In this document: piece by piece, positions 40,102-48,226 of the stretch
How positions within the stretch are numbered: position 1 is the stretch's first letter
How the letters are laid out: every line of letters begins with the position of its first letter
Assembly: GCA_025056865.1 (NCBI GenBank)
Contig: JANWVO010000048.1
Coordinates: 186,001-250,000, forward strand
Reading direction: 5' to 3'
Length of the DNA: 64,000 bases
DNA from: Bryobacteraceae bacterium
GTDB taxonomy: Bacteria; Acidobacteriota; Terriglobia; Bryobacterales; Bryobacteraceae
The notes under the pieces: model-generated
Databases searched by the model: none
Told to the model about the DNA's origin: nothing
Seen by the model: only the letters and a program-made list of their open reading frames with translations
Program-made: the position numbers and the translations under genes

Positions 40102-41412
40102 TCAGATGAACTTGTATTTGCCCGGTTCGGGCAGCGGCGGCGGCTCGAGCTGGAGCTTGTAGTCGAATGCCTTTGGCATCAGGTCCAGATGCGAGTTCAT
40201 GATCATGTCCCAGGTGATCGCCATGCCCGAGTAGGCGCTTTCGCGGCCCATGATGGCCGTCATCGTGGACTCGGCCACCATCATCGCCTCATTGAAATAG
40301 GGGCCGGTGCCGCGGATCGAATTCACCAGGTGGATGTGCTCCTGCACGTAGGGATTGATGCCTTTCCCAGTGGCGAGGTCCATCCCGTTGCTCACGCCCT
40401 TCGTGCCAACGATCAGGTCGCTGACGTCGCGCGTGCAGCCCTGCGGGTACTGGCGGCAGTGCGACGAATACCGGATGCCGCCGGGATACTCGAAATCCGA
40501 CGCCATGTGGTCGTAGATGTTGCCGTACAGCTCGTCGCCCTTGCGCCAGGAGATGCCGCCGGTGGCGATCACCCTCACCGGATGAGTGCCCATCACCCAG
40601 TTGATGAAGTCGATGTTGTGGAAGTGCTGCTCGACGATCTGGTCGCCGCAGATCCAGACGAAGCTGTACCAGTTGCGGTGCTGCCACTCGAAGTCGGACC
40701 ACTTCGGATCCCTCTTCTGCACATGGAAGACGGGGCCGGAGAAATAGTGCGAATACAGCGCCCGGATGTCGCCGATGGCGCCGTTGCGAATCCTGTCCAC
40801 CGTCTCGATGTACTCGCGCTGCGCATGGCGCTGCGCGCCGCTCACCACGGTGAGCTTCTTCTCCTCGGAGAGCTTCGCCGCAGCCATGAACCGGCGGCAT
40901 CCGACAGGATCGGTGGCCACCGGCTTCTCGCAGAAAACATGCTTGCCCGCCTGGATGGCAGCCTCGAAGTGGATGGGCCGGTATCCGGGCGGGGTGCAGA
41001 GCATGACGATGTCGACGCCCGAGTCGATCACCTTGCGGTAGGCGTCGAAGCCGACGAAGTGATTTTCCGGCGGCACCTGGATGCGCGCCGGGACATCCTT
41101 CATCAGGTCCTCCATCGTCATCGTTTTCTGCTGGCCGCCGCGCGGGACGGTGATGTTCTCGTAGCGCTTCAGCCCGCGGCCTTCGCGGAGGCTCTTCAGC
41201 GAGCTCTCGAGTTTGTCCTCGAAGACGTCGGCCATGGCCACGAGCTCGACGTTCTCGTTGCCGACGAGCAGATCGGTGACGGCCTGGGTTCCGCGGCCGC
41301 CGCAGCCCACCAGGCCGGCGCGGAGCCTGCCATCACTGGCGGCGCGAGCGCCGGGAATCGCAACGGCCGCTGCCGTCGCGGTCAGAAGGTCTCTGCGGGA
41401 GATCCTGGACAT
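40102..41412 (-). CDS. Tat-type Gfo/Idh/MocA family oxidoreductase
   Basis: This 436-residue paralogue of the neighbouring convergent gene has a twin-arginine signal SRRDLLTATAAAVA with an ARA cleavage site. A Rossmann domain follows (AGLVGCGGRGTQAV), then GKHVFCEKPVATD with the intact EKP motif and catalytic Lys, and a C-terminal domain of the exported type. The ATG at 41412 has AAGGAG 12 bases upstream; the frame is open to 41511 but the extra part lacks sense. It may oxidise or epimerise a sugar in the periplasm. Retention of EKP here, against QKP in the neighbour, suggests different catalytic activity. Confidence 0.9.
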   Translation of the reverse strand: MSRISRRDLLTATAAAVAIPGARAASDGRLRAGLVGCGGRGTQAVTDLLVGNENVELVAMADVFEDKLESSLKSLREGRGLKRYENITVPRGGQQKTMTMEDLMKDVPARIQVPPENHFVGFDAYRKVIDSGVDIVMLCTPPGYRPIHFEAAIQAGKHVFCEKPVATDPVGCRRFMAAAKLSEEKKLTVVSGAQRHAQREYIETVDRIRNGAIGDIRALYSHYFSGPVFHVQKRDPKWSDFEWQHRNWYSFVWICGDQIVEQHFHNIDFINWVMGTHPVRVIATGGISWRKGDELYGNIYDHMASDFEYPGGIRYSSHCRQYPQGCTRDVSDLIVGTKGVSNGMDLATGKGINPYVQEHIHLVNSIRGTGPYFNEAMMVAESTMTAIMGRESAYSGMAITWDMIMNSHLDLMPKAFDYKLQLEPPPLPEPGKYKFI

Positions 41413-41525
41413 GGACTTGTTCAGCTCCTTGCCGGGTACGATATCGAACCGTCGCCGCAAAACACAAGCGCCGGCCGCCCCGCAGGGGAGCGGCCGGCCA
41501 GGGGAGTGCACGAGGCAAATCTTCG

Positions 41526-43298
41526 TCAGGGCTTGATGGCCTTGTCAGTGACGAAATTGGTCCACTCTTCCCACCACTTGTTCTCGCCTGCGGCGCCGAG
41601 GAATCGGGCCGACTGATCGAAGAAACCATCGTCAGGAGGCTGGATCCAGTTGGCGCGGAACACGACCGAGTCCGGCATGGGCCGGAAGTCGGGATCGTTC
41701 ACTTCGAAGGGTCGGCGCAGTTTCGGGTCGGCCACCAGGAACTGGCGGCCCTGGCCGCGCTCGCCACGGGCAAACGCGGTGCTGGCGCCGGAGCGCACCT
41801 GGCCTTCGATGGTGGGCGGGGCATTGTTCTGGATATTGTTGTTCCAGAGCAGAATGCCGTTCATGCGGATATTGCCGTTGTCGATCTGCGCTTCGGTAGC
41901 CGTGCCGTCGATGTGGAGTCCTGTACTGAAGAACCGCGTGACGATCGCATTGTTGACCGTGCCGCCCGAGCCCCGGCGCAGATAGATGCCCGGAGCGTTG
42001 GCCTCGTCGAAGCCCTGCACGCCCGAGCCGACGAATGTCACGTTGTAAATCACCGGGCGCGACAGTGGCGTGGCGTTCTGGTTGTACTCGCTGTTGTCGC
42101 CTTCGATGCCGCGGTTGCCGGGATTGTCGGCGTCCTGATAGAAGAAGCCGAACTGGATCTTCCCGGTGTAGCCGAGCTGGAAGTCGAGATAGTCGTCTGC
42201 GCCGAGGCCGCCCACCAGGTAGCGTGCATTCATGGTGCCGCCGAACCATTCAAAGGAGTCGTCGAGACCGTAGGTCGCCTGGAGGTATTCGGCCACGGTC
42301 CGCGTGCCGCATCCGCCCCAGGTGAAGGAATTGGCCTCGTTATTGGGGGCGAAAATGGAACCCGCATATTCAACGCGGACATAGCGCAGCGTGCCGCAGT
42401 CCCAGGTGGGGTCATTGCCGCCATAACGGGTGTCTTCCGAAGCCGGAAGCCCCTCGATGTTGAACTCGCCGCCGTCCACGTTGACCGGAGCGCGGCCGAG
42501 CAGGATGAGGCCGCCCCAATCCCCGCGCTTCCGCTCGCCGAACGGCAGGGCCGAGGTCATGATGATCGGCCGGCTGCGGGTGCCTTCGGCGCGGATGCGG
42601 CCATTGCGGGTGACCACCAGCACCGACGGGGGCTCCGAACCCGGTTGGCCAATGATTACCGTGCCGGGATCGATGGTCAGCGTGGCTCCATTGCGGACGT
42701 AGACGACGCCATTGATGCGGTACAGCTTGTCGTTCGTCAGGCGGCGGTCCGACTCGATGTTGCCCGTCAGGTCCACGACATCGGTCACGACAACGAATTT
42801 CGCATAGAGCGTCTTAAGGATACGCAGGCCGTTCCAGTCGCGGAGCTCGAGAGCCAGCGTGTGCATGCCAGCTTCCGCAGGGACCTCGAGCGCGCCGCCA
42901 AGCAGCCCGCCGCTGCCCAACAACACGGCCCGTTCCGTGTCGGAGAGAACGACCGGCTGGAATTCCCCGGGCCTCCTTCCAAAAATGTCGGTTGCTTCTT
43001 CCGTCAGAGCAGGGAAATACCGCTTGGCGCCTGTCTGGTTGTTTTGCAGGTAGGCGACGATCGTGAAGGGATAGGTTTCGCCGTATGTCTTGACGGTGTA
43101 GCGGAGAGTCAGCCTTTCGTTAAAGCCGTACCAGATCTTGTCCGTCCACATCCAGGCGGCGATGCCGGTCTCGTAATCCGCCGTAGCGGCGGCGCGATCC
43201 ACGAGAGCCGAATCCGCCCGGCGTAGCGGGCTATCAGCGTAAGCGATGGGTGACAAGACAGTTACAAGAACTGCTGCCAGGTGCGCAAATCTCCTCAT
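41526..43298 (-). CDS. Exported beta-helix protein partnering a TonB-dependent receptor
   Basis: The 590-residue protein has a signal peptide (1-20, AYADS). An immunoglobulin-like N-terminal part follows, then a right-handed parallel beta-helix stretch with repeats such as RLTNDKLYRINGVVYVRNGATLTIDPGT, GRIRAEGTRSRPIIMTS and NVDGGEFNIEGLP. I do not recognise a catalytic motif. The ATG at 43298 has AGGAAGGAGCAAC upstream. It lies 46 bases downstream of the receptor gene on the same strand, probably as an operon. Proteins of this kind next to receptors are thought to be secreted or surface-exposed; the role is unknown. Confidence 0.75.
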   Translation of the reverse strand: MRRFAHLAAVLVTVLSPIAYADSPLRRADSALVDRAAATADYETGIAAWMWTDKIWYGFNERLTLRYTVKTYGETYPFTIVAYLQNNQTGAKRYFPALTEEATDIFGRRPGEFQPVVLSDTERAVLLGSGGLLGGALEVPAEAGMHTLALELRDWNGLRILKTLYAKFVVVTDVVDLTGNIESDRRLTNDKLYRINGVVYVRNGATLTIDPGTVIIGQPGSEPPSVLVVTRNGRIRAEGTRSRPIIMTSALPFGERKRGDWGGLILLGRAPVNVDGGEFNIEGLPASEDTRYGGNDPTWDCGTLRYVRVEYAGSIFAPNNEANSFTWGGCGTRTVAEYLQATYGLDDSFEWFGGTMNARYLVGGLGADDYLDFQLGYTGKIQFGFFYQDADNPGNRGIEGDNSEYNQNATPLSRPVIYNVTFVGSGVQGFDEANAPGIYLRRGSGGTVNNAIVTRFFSTGLHIDGTATEAQIDNGNIRMNGILLWNNNIQNNAPPTIEGQVRSGASTAFARGERGQGRQFLVADPKLRRPFEVNDPDFRPMPDSVVFRANWIQPPDDGFFDQSARFLGAAGENKWWEEWTNFVTDKAIKP

Positions 43299-43344
43299 GT
43301 TGCTCCTTCCTCTCGGTGTGGCTCCGGCCACCGCCAGAGCCGGA

Positions 43345-46098
43345 TCAGAAAATCGTCACGGCCAGGCCGACGGTGAACGTGCGGCCAAGGCGGAAACTGC
43401 GTTGGGTGAACTCTCCCTGGGTCCAGTGATAATGATTGTTGGCCAGATTTTCTCCAGTGAATCTCAGCGTGTATTTCCCCTGTTCGTCGAGGTAAAACCT
43501 GTAGCTGAAATCGACGAGCGTCAGGGGTTCCTGATAAATATCCGGCACACCGAATGTGCCCACGTCGGTGACGCGCCGGCCGACGAATGTGTAGTCGAAT
43601 CGCGCCTCCGAGCGCCACCGGGGCTTGCGCCACTCGCTGAGGATGTTGAAGATGTGGCGCGATGTGCCGATCAGGGGACGGGATTTGCTGGTCAACAGCG
43701 TGGCGTCTTCCGGCCGGATCCGGATGTTGGAGTCGACGAAAGTGTAATTGCCGCCGACAAACAGCTCGCGCAGCCGCGGCGTGAGGACCGAAAGAGTCGT
43801 GCGCCCTTCGAGCTCGAAGCCGGCGTTGCGCGCGCCTGCGGCATTCACAAACGTCTGCCGGAGGTCGTTCGCAGGCAGGATGGTGACCTCGATTGGATTG
43901 TGGAAGTTCTTGTGAAAGAAGCTGGCAGCCAGCAGACGGTTTCCGCCGGGGAACCATTCCCATCGAAAGTCCGTGTTCTGGACTGTGGCCCGGACCAGGT
44001 TCGGGTTGCCCTGCGTGACGAAGCCGCCGTAGACATTGTTGAAGTCGAATGGAGAGAGCTCCCGGAAATCCGGCCGCGAAACCGTTTTCGAGAAGCCCGC
44101 CCGCAGGTTCTGCCGCGGCGTCAGCATGTAAGTGACGTTGATGGCGGGCATCGGGTCGCGGTTGATGAGCGAAGCGATCTGTGGCTTCGCATTCGGAATC
44201 AGCGGGTCGAGCGTGGTCACGCGGATCCCGGCGTCCTCCACGCGCACGCCGCCAGTGAGGCGCCAGCGGGCTCCCAGATTCACGTCGGCCATCACATAGC
44301 CCGCGTAGACGTCCATTGCCGCTTCGTAACGGTCAGTGGCGCGGGTGAACTCGATGATCTGGAATCCATCCGGCCGGATGTTCTCTCTCGCGAACAACTG
44401 GTTGGAGGGCGCGAACAGATTCAATGTGGTGGAGCGCACGGGAATGAAGCGGAAGCGGCGGGCCTGGAAGCTGCGGTCACGGAACGTGCCACGGAACCCG
44501 ACAGTGAAAGCGCCGGTGAGCCAGCCCTTGTAGAACGGTTTTGAAATTTCTCCCAATGGCTCGTAGAGGCGCTCCTTCAGGCCGTTGGAGAAGCGCATGC
44601 CGGAACTGGAGAGCGCGGCGAAGCTCCAGCGGCCGTCGTCGAGCTGGCCGCGGATGACTTCGCGCATGTCGGGCTCGTCACGCCGGCTTTCGGCGGTGGT
44701 GAACTGCCACCGGAAATTCCAGTTGCCGCGGTCGACGAGGGCATGCGTACCTTCGACGCTTGTCGACAGCAGCGAACGTTCCACCCAACGCAACCGCTGC
44801 GACCACAGCGTGCTGTCGTTGGAGCCGTCGTAGCCGCGGAACTCGCGCGCCTCCTTGTCGGCGTCGCGGGTGAGCGTGTTGCGGACCACGATCTTGTTGT
44901 TCGCCGTCAGGCGGAATGCCACATTGAGGACGCCGCCGAGGCGGATGGCTTCGTTGCCCACGTTGAAGTCTTCGTAGTTGGTGAAGATCAGCGGCCGGCC
45001 GCCGCCCATGCGGATGTAGCGCTGGATCTCCGCCTGGTTCTGCGGACGGTTGGAAAAGGTCAACGCGCCGACAAGGCCCACCCGCTTGAACGTGCTCCCG
45101 CCAACGACCGAGTAGCTCTGTTGGGGGCGCATCTGTTCGACGAAGGTGGGTTCCCAATTGACCGGAAAGGAGCGGCCAATTTCCTGAAGCTGGGCCGAGG
45201 TGAAGCGCCCGGGAATGATGCGCTGGTCTGCGGGCACGGCCGCCGGAAGCGAACGCGTGCCGTCGTCGAAGCCGAACGCGTCCAATCCGCCGCCCGGATA
45301 GGTAAGGAACCGTTTCCGGGTGGTGGCCGTGTTATAGCCGGTGGTCATCGAGACCTTCAGCACCGGCTGCGCCGGGAAGTCGACTGTGGTCAACTGCACG
45401 ACGCCGGCGGAGAACTCGCCCGGCAGGTCCGGCGTGTAGCTCTTGACTACACGGATGCTGTCGATCAGCGCCGCGGGAAACAGATCCAGCGGAACCACGC
45501 GCTTTTCCGGCTCCGTTGTCGGAATCAGGGAATTGTTCAGCATCGTCGAGCTGTAGCGCTCGCCGAGCCCGCGGACGTACACATAACCGGAATCAACCAC
45601 CGAAACGCCGGTGACCTTTTGCAGCGCTCCGGCCGCGTCAGAGGCCACGGTCTGACGGATCTCCTCCGCGGACAGGCCATCGGTGACGACCGCCGCGAGC
45701 TTGCGTTCCGTCAACATCGATTCCGCCGTGGCGGCTACCGGGCTGACCGTTTCCTGAACTTCAACTTTGGTTACCTGGGACTTTGTTGCCAGAACCACGG
45801 TGCCGTCGGCCGTCTCGCCGGGGCGGATTTCAACAGTCTCTATGACTGCGTCGAGGTACTTTTCTGCGCTGACGAGAACGCGATAGCGGCCCGGATTCAG
45901 CTCGATCCGGTACTTTCCGAACTCGTCGGATTGAATTCGCGTGGGGGGCTCGGTGGAGATGGTGACGGCCGCTTTCGGAATCGGCTGGCCGTTGGATCCA
46001 TCGATCACGTCGCCGGCAAGCACGCCCTTGCGGACCTCCTGCGCCGTAACGACGCACAGGCAGGTGAATGAACAGCAGTAGACAAGGAGGGATTTCAT
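43345..46098 (-). CDS. TonB-dependent receptor with carboxypeptidase-regulatory domain
   Basis: This 917-residue outer-membrane receptor has a signal peptide (1-19) and a regulatory beta-sandwich (about 22-100, LAGDVIDGSNGQPIPKAAVTI). The plug has the TonB-receptor hallmark VYVRGLGERYSSTMLNN and LDLFPAALIDSIRVVKSYTPD. The beta-barrel ends in a terminal Phe (LAVTIF). It differs from the Oar-like receptor at 25-28 kb by having a full plug. The ATG at 46098 lacks a good ribosome site but gives the signal peptide; an earlier TTG is possible. The ligand is unknown, and the beta-helix gene follows it. Confidence 0.9.
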   Translation of the reverse strand: MKSLLVYCCSFTCLCVVTAQEVRKGVLAGDVIDGSNGQPIPKAAVTISTEPPTRIQSDEFGKYRIELNPGRYRVLVSAEKYLDAVIETVEIRPGETADGTVVLATKSQVTKVEVQETVSPVAATAESMLTERKLAAVVTDGLSAEEIRQTVASDAAGALQKVTGVSVVDSGYVYVRGLGERYSSTMLNNSLIPTTEPEKRVVPLDLFPAALIDSIRVVKSYTPDLPGEFSAGVVQLTTVDFPAQPVLKVSMTTGYNTATTRKRFLTYPGGGLDAFGFDDGTRSLPAAVPADQRIIPGRFTSAQLQEIGRSFPVNWEPTFVEQMRPQQSYSVVGGSTFKRVGLVGALTFSNRPQNQAEIQRYIRMGGGRPLIFTNYEDFNVGNEAIRLGGVLNVAFRLTANNKIVVRNTLTRDADKEAREFRGYDGSNDSTLWSQRLRWVERSLLSTSVEGTHALVDRGNWNFRWQFTTAESRRDEPDMREVIRGQLDDGRWSFAALSSSGMRFSNGLKERLYEPLGEISKPFYKGWLTGAFTVGFRGTFRDRSFQARRFRFIPVRSTTLNLFAPSNQLFARENIRPDGFQIIEFTRATDRYEAAMDVYAGYVMADVNLGARWRLTGGVRVEDAGIRVTTLDPLIPNAKPQIASLINRDPMPAINVTYMLTPRQNLRAGFSKTVSRPDFRELSPFDFNNVYGGFVTQGNPNLVRATVQNTDFRWEWFPGGNRLLAASFFHKNFHNPIEVTILPANDLRQTFVNAAGARNAGFELEGRTTLSVLTPRLRELFVGGNYTFVDSNIRIRPEDATLLTSKSRPLIGTSRHIFNILSEWRKPRWRSEARFDYTFVGRRVTDVGTFGVPDIYQEPLTLVDFSYRFYLDEQGKYTLRFTGENLANNHYHWTQGEFTQRSFRLGRTFTVGLAVTIF

Positions 46099-46220
46099 GA
46101 CGGACTGCTTCGGGGGTACCCTCCGCCAGTGAAGCAGCCCTGAATGACAGTGCAATGAGAAATTGGCAACCGCCCCGTTAAATCGGGTTCCGCTGCGGGG
46201 CGGAGCGGTCCCCGCGAAGG

Positions 46221-46251
46221 CAAAGCAAAAGCGCCGGCTGAGCGCCGGCGC
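46221..46251 (-). terminator. Intrinsic terminator after the DUF2911 gene
   Basis: Read on the minus strand, GCGCCGGC-GCTCA-GCCGGCGC is an 8-bp GC stem with a 5-base loop, followed by TTTTGCTTTG. It lies about 30 bases past the DUF2911 stop and precedes the TonB-dependent receptor gene, separating the two transcripts. Confidence 0.7.
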
Positions 46252-46281
46252 CCTCCAGACGGATCCGCTTTCGCCGGGTCC

Positions 46282-46812
46282 TCAGTGCACCATCACCGGC
46301 ACCGAGGCTTCCAGATCCGACCATGCGATCTTCAGCACGCCGCGGTTGCCGCCGGTCGACTCGACCGAGATGGTGAGCTGCTCAACGGGCTTGTCCAGCT
46401 TGCGGGCGGTCATCTTGACGCGGCCGAGATCCTTGCTCTGGTCGTACTTGTAGGCGCCCCACTGATCGGCTTCCTTGTTCAGGATCAGCGTCCACTCCTT
46501 CTCGCCGGGGATCGTGAACAGGGAGTAGGATCCCTTGGGCACGTGCAGCGAGCCGATCATCAGATCCGCCTCGGTGGTGAGCTTGGTGGCTTCGTCAGCG
46601 CCGGTGCGCCAGATCTTGCCGAAGGGAGCGATCGGCTCGGCCCATACATTACGGCCTTTGACGTAGGGCCGGCCATATTCAATGGTGATCTTCTTGCCGG
46701 CGATCATGCCGGTGGTGGTTTCATGCGGGCTGACCCGCTGCTTCGGCTGCGCCGGCGCGGTCATCGCGCCGGCGAAAAGGAGAGACAGGGCGAGGTGAAT
46801 CCAGGGTTTCAT
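46282..46812 (-). CDS. DUF2911 family exported protein
   Basis: The 176-residue protein has a signal peptide (about 1-22, TAPAQP). The DUF2911 domain has the conserved IEYGRPYVKGRNVWA, PFGKIWRTGADEAT and KGSYSLFTIPGEKEWTLILNK. The family is widespread in Bacteroidetes and Acidobacteria, is extracytoplasmic, and has no established function. The ATG at 46812 is used because GAGAGGAGC lies upstream and the signal peptide is normal. It is divergent from the microcompartment shell operon, 173 bases away, and shares no obvious metabolic theme with it. Confidence 0.88.
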   Translation of the reverse strand: MKPWIHLALSLLFAGAMTAPAQPKQRVSPHETTTGMIAGKKITIEYGRPYVKGRNVWAEPIAPFGKIWRTGADEATKLTTEADLMIGSLHVPKGSYSLFTIPGEKEWTLILNKEADQWGAYKYDQSKDLGRVKMTARKLDKPVEQLTISVESTGGNRGVLKIAWSDLEASVPVMVH

Positions 46813-46903
46813 GATCGGGCGAAGCTCCTCTCGCAAGCAGTGTAACAGAGTCCTGCGGATTGCCCTGCACCGCCGGGCCGAAGATGGGTAAAATCAGAAG
46901 CAC

Positions 46904-46956
46904 GCATGCCCGCCGAGGGCGTGCGGCGGAATTGGGAGTCCGCGCCAGGCGCGCGG
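46904..46956 (+). other. Two consecutive hairpins in the shell-operon leader
   Basis: GCATGCCC-GCCGA-GGGCGTGC (46904-46924) and CCGCGC-CAGGC-GCGCGG region (46940-46956) can fold into two stems 15 bases apart, 30-80 bases before the BMC hexamer start. A TAAAAT -10-like box lies at 46889-46894, upstream of them. They could act in leader-RNA control or stability; in a GC-rich genome chance stems are common. Confidence 0.25.
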
Positions 46957-46985
46957 CCCGGAAGACGAGCAGAGAGGATTTGCCC

Positions 46986-47270
46986 ATGGGTGAAGCGTTG
47001 GGAATGGTTGAGACCCGCGGTCTGGTGGCGATGATCGAGGCCGCCGATGCGATGGTGAAAGCCGCGAAGGTGACCCTCGTCGGCTGGGAGAAGATCGGCT
47101 CGGGCTACGTCACCGCCCTCGTGCGCGGCGATGTGGCCGCGGTGCGCGCGGCGACGGACGCCGGCGCGGCAGCGGCGCGCCGCGTGGGCGAGCTGGTGGC
47201 GGTCCATGTGATTCCGCGCCCGCATCCGAGCCTGGAAGACGTGCTGCCGATCGGCAAGTCTTCCAAGTAA
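46986..47270 (+). CDS. Bacterial microcompartment hexameric shell protein (BMC-H)
   Basis: This 94-residue single-domain protein forms the hexagonal tiles of a bacterial microcompartment facet. It matches PduA/EutM/Ccm[22 protein letters not shown], then [28 protein letters not shown]. The central pore loop is GSG (residues 38-40), as in PduA, which favours passage of small polar metabolites. The C-terminus is [14 protein letters not shown]. The ATG at 46986 has AGAGGA upstream; the frame is open earlier. It is the first gene of a four-gene shell-only operon with three pentamer genes. No tandem-domain (BMC-T) gene is present. Confidence 0.96.
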   Translation: MGEALGMVETRGLVAMIEAADAMVKAAKVTLVGWEKIGSGYVTALVRGDVAAVRAATDAGAAAARRVGELVAVHVIPRPHPSLEDVLPIGKSSK

Positions 47271-47291
47271 GCCGCGGGCGGGCATCCCATC

Positions 47292-47567
47292 ATGACGCTC
47301 GGCCGCGTCGTCGGAACGGTGGTGGCCACGCGGAAAGATCCGCGCCTGGAGGGGCACAAGCTTCTTCTCGTCAAGCCGGTGACTCCCGATGGCAAGGAGG
47401 AATCCGGCTACCTGGTCGCCGTAGATACTGTCAGCGCCGGCTTCCGCGAGCTGGTGATCACCGTTTCCGGCAGCAGTGCCCGGATGGCCGAGGGCTGCAA
47501 GGACAAGCCCGTCGACTGCGTCATTGTCGGCATCGTCGACGGCGTCTCGCTCGACGAAGCGGGCTGA
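47292..47567 (+). CDS. Bacterial microcompartment pentamer (EutN/CcmL, BMC-P), copy 1
   Basis: This 91-residue pentameric vertex protein caps the corners of the microcompartment shell. The EutN/CcmL features are LGRVVGTVVATRKDPRLEGHKLLLV, VAVDTVSAGFRELVIT and the closing CVIVGIVDGV. It starts 21 bases after the hexamer stop. It is the copy closest in length to CcmL/EutN. Three different pentamer genes in one operon imply that the vertices are mixed or are used in different particles. Confidence 0.95.
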   Translation: MTLGRVVGTVVATRKDPRLEGHKLLLVKPVTPDGKEESGYLVAVDTVSAGFRELVITVSGSSARMAEGCKDKPVDCVIVGIVDGVSLDEAG

Positions 47568-47588
47568 GCGAAGCGGAGCCATTCTGCC

Positions 47589-47876
47589 ATGCAACTGGGG
47601 CGGGTCATCGGCAGGGTCTGGGCCAGCGCGAAGAATCCGGGCCTTGAGACGCGGCGCCTGCTGGTCGTGCAGCCGATCCGCCCAGATCTGACCCCGACGG
47701 GCAAGCCGCTGATCTGCACGGACTGCACGGGAGCAGGCGCGGGGGAAATCATTTACTGGGTGCGGGGCAGGGAAGCGTCTTTTCCGTTCCTGCCGGACGA
47801 AGTGGCCAGCGACGCCACCATCGTGGGCATCGTCGACGAGATCCACCTTGGCAAGAAGCAGGAGCCTGCATGCTGA
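47589..47876 (+). CDS. Bacterial microcompartment pentamer (EutN/CcmL, BMC-P), copy 2
   Basis: The second pentamer, 95 residues, is divergent: LGRVIGRVWASAKNPGLETRRLLVV, ICTDCTGAGAGEIIYWVRG and ATIVGIVDEI. It carries a Cys pair (CTDC) in the strand-loop that usually reads VAVDxVGAG, and an inserted segment SFPFLPDEVASD, both differing from copies 1 and 3. It starts 21 bases after copy 1 and overlaps copy 3 by 7 bases. The Cys pair could form a disulfide or bind a metal; this is inference. Confidence 0.93.
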   Translation: MQLGRVIGRVWASAKNPGLETRRLLVVQPIRPDLTPTGKPLICTDCTGAGAGEIIYWVRGREASFPFLPDEVASDATIVGIVDEIHLGKKQEPAC

Positions 47877-48226
47877 TTGCGCGGGTCGTCGGCGACCTCA
47901 CCGCCACGCAGAAGCACCCTTCACACGAAGGGCGCAAGATCCTGCTCGTCCAGCCTCTGAACCTCGATGGCACCGACCGCGGCGCGCCGCTGGTGGCGCT
48001 GGACAGCGTCAACGCCGGCATCCATGACAGGGTGCTGGTGACCACCGACGGCTACGCGGCCTTCACCGCCGTCGGACACAAGCTGGCGCCGATCGATGCC
48101 GCCGTGATCGGCATCATCGACCACGTCGAACTGGCCGGGCCAGCATCAGGAGAGGCTGCGGCGCCGGCTGCTGCTCCGGCTGCCGGCAAGAAGCAGCCAA
48201 AGAAGCGCCAGCCCCAGAACGGCTGA
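47870..48226 (+). CDS. Bacterial microcompartment pentamer (EutN/CcmL, BMC-P), copy 3 with C-terminal tail
   Basis: The third pentamer, 118 residues, has a normal EutN fold (LIARVVGDLTATQKHPSHEGRKILLV, VALDSVNAGIHDRVLVTT, AAVIGIIDHVEL). A further tail of about 29 residues, rich in Ala, Pro and Lys, ends KKQPKKRQPQNG. The tail is encoded where the gene overlaps the 3' end of the convergent DUF4149 gene by 81 bases. It begins inside copy 2 (7-base overlap). A positively charged tail at the vertex could contact cargo or nucleic acid, but this is unproven. Confidence 0.93.
   Translation: MLIARVVGDLTATQKHPSHEGRKILLVQPLNLDGTDRGAPLVALDSVNAGIHDRVLVTTDGYAAFTAVGHKLAPIDAAVIGIIDHVELAGPASGEAAAPAAAPAAGKKQPKKRQPQNG

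Noticed and set aside
46860-46894. TTGCCC and TAAAAT as a promoter for the shell operon
   Set aside because: The spacing is 23 bases, too long for a sigma-70 promoter; only the -10-like box is kept as a note.
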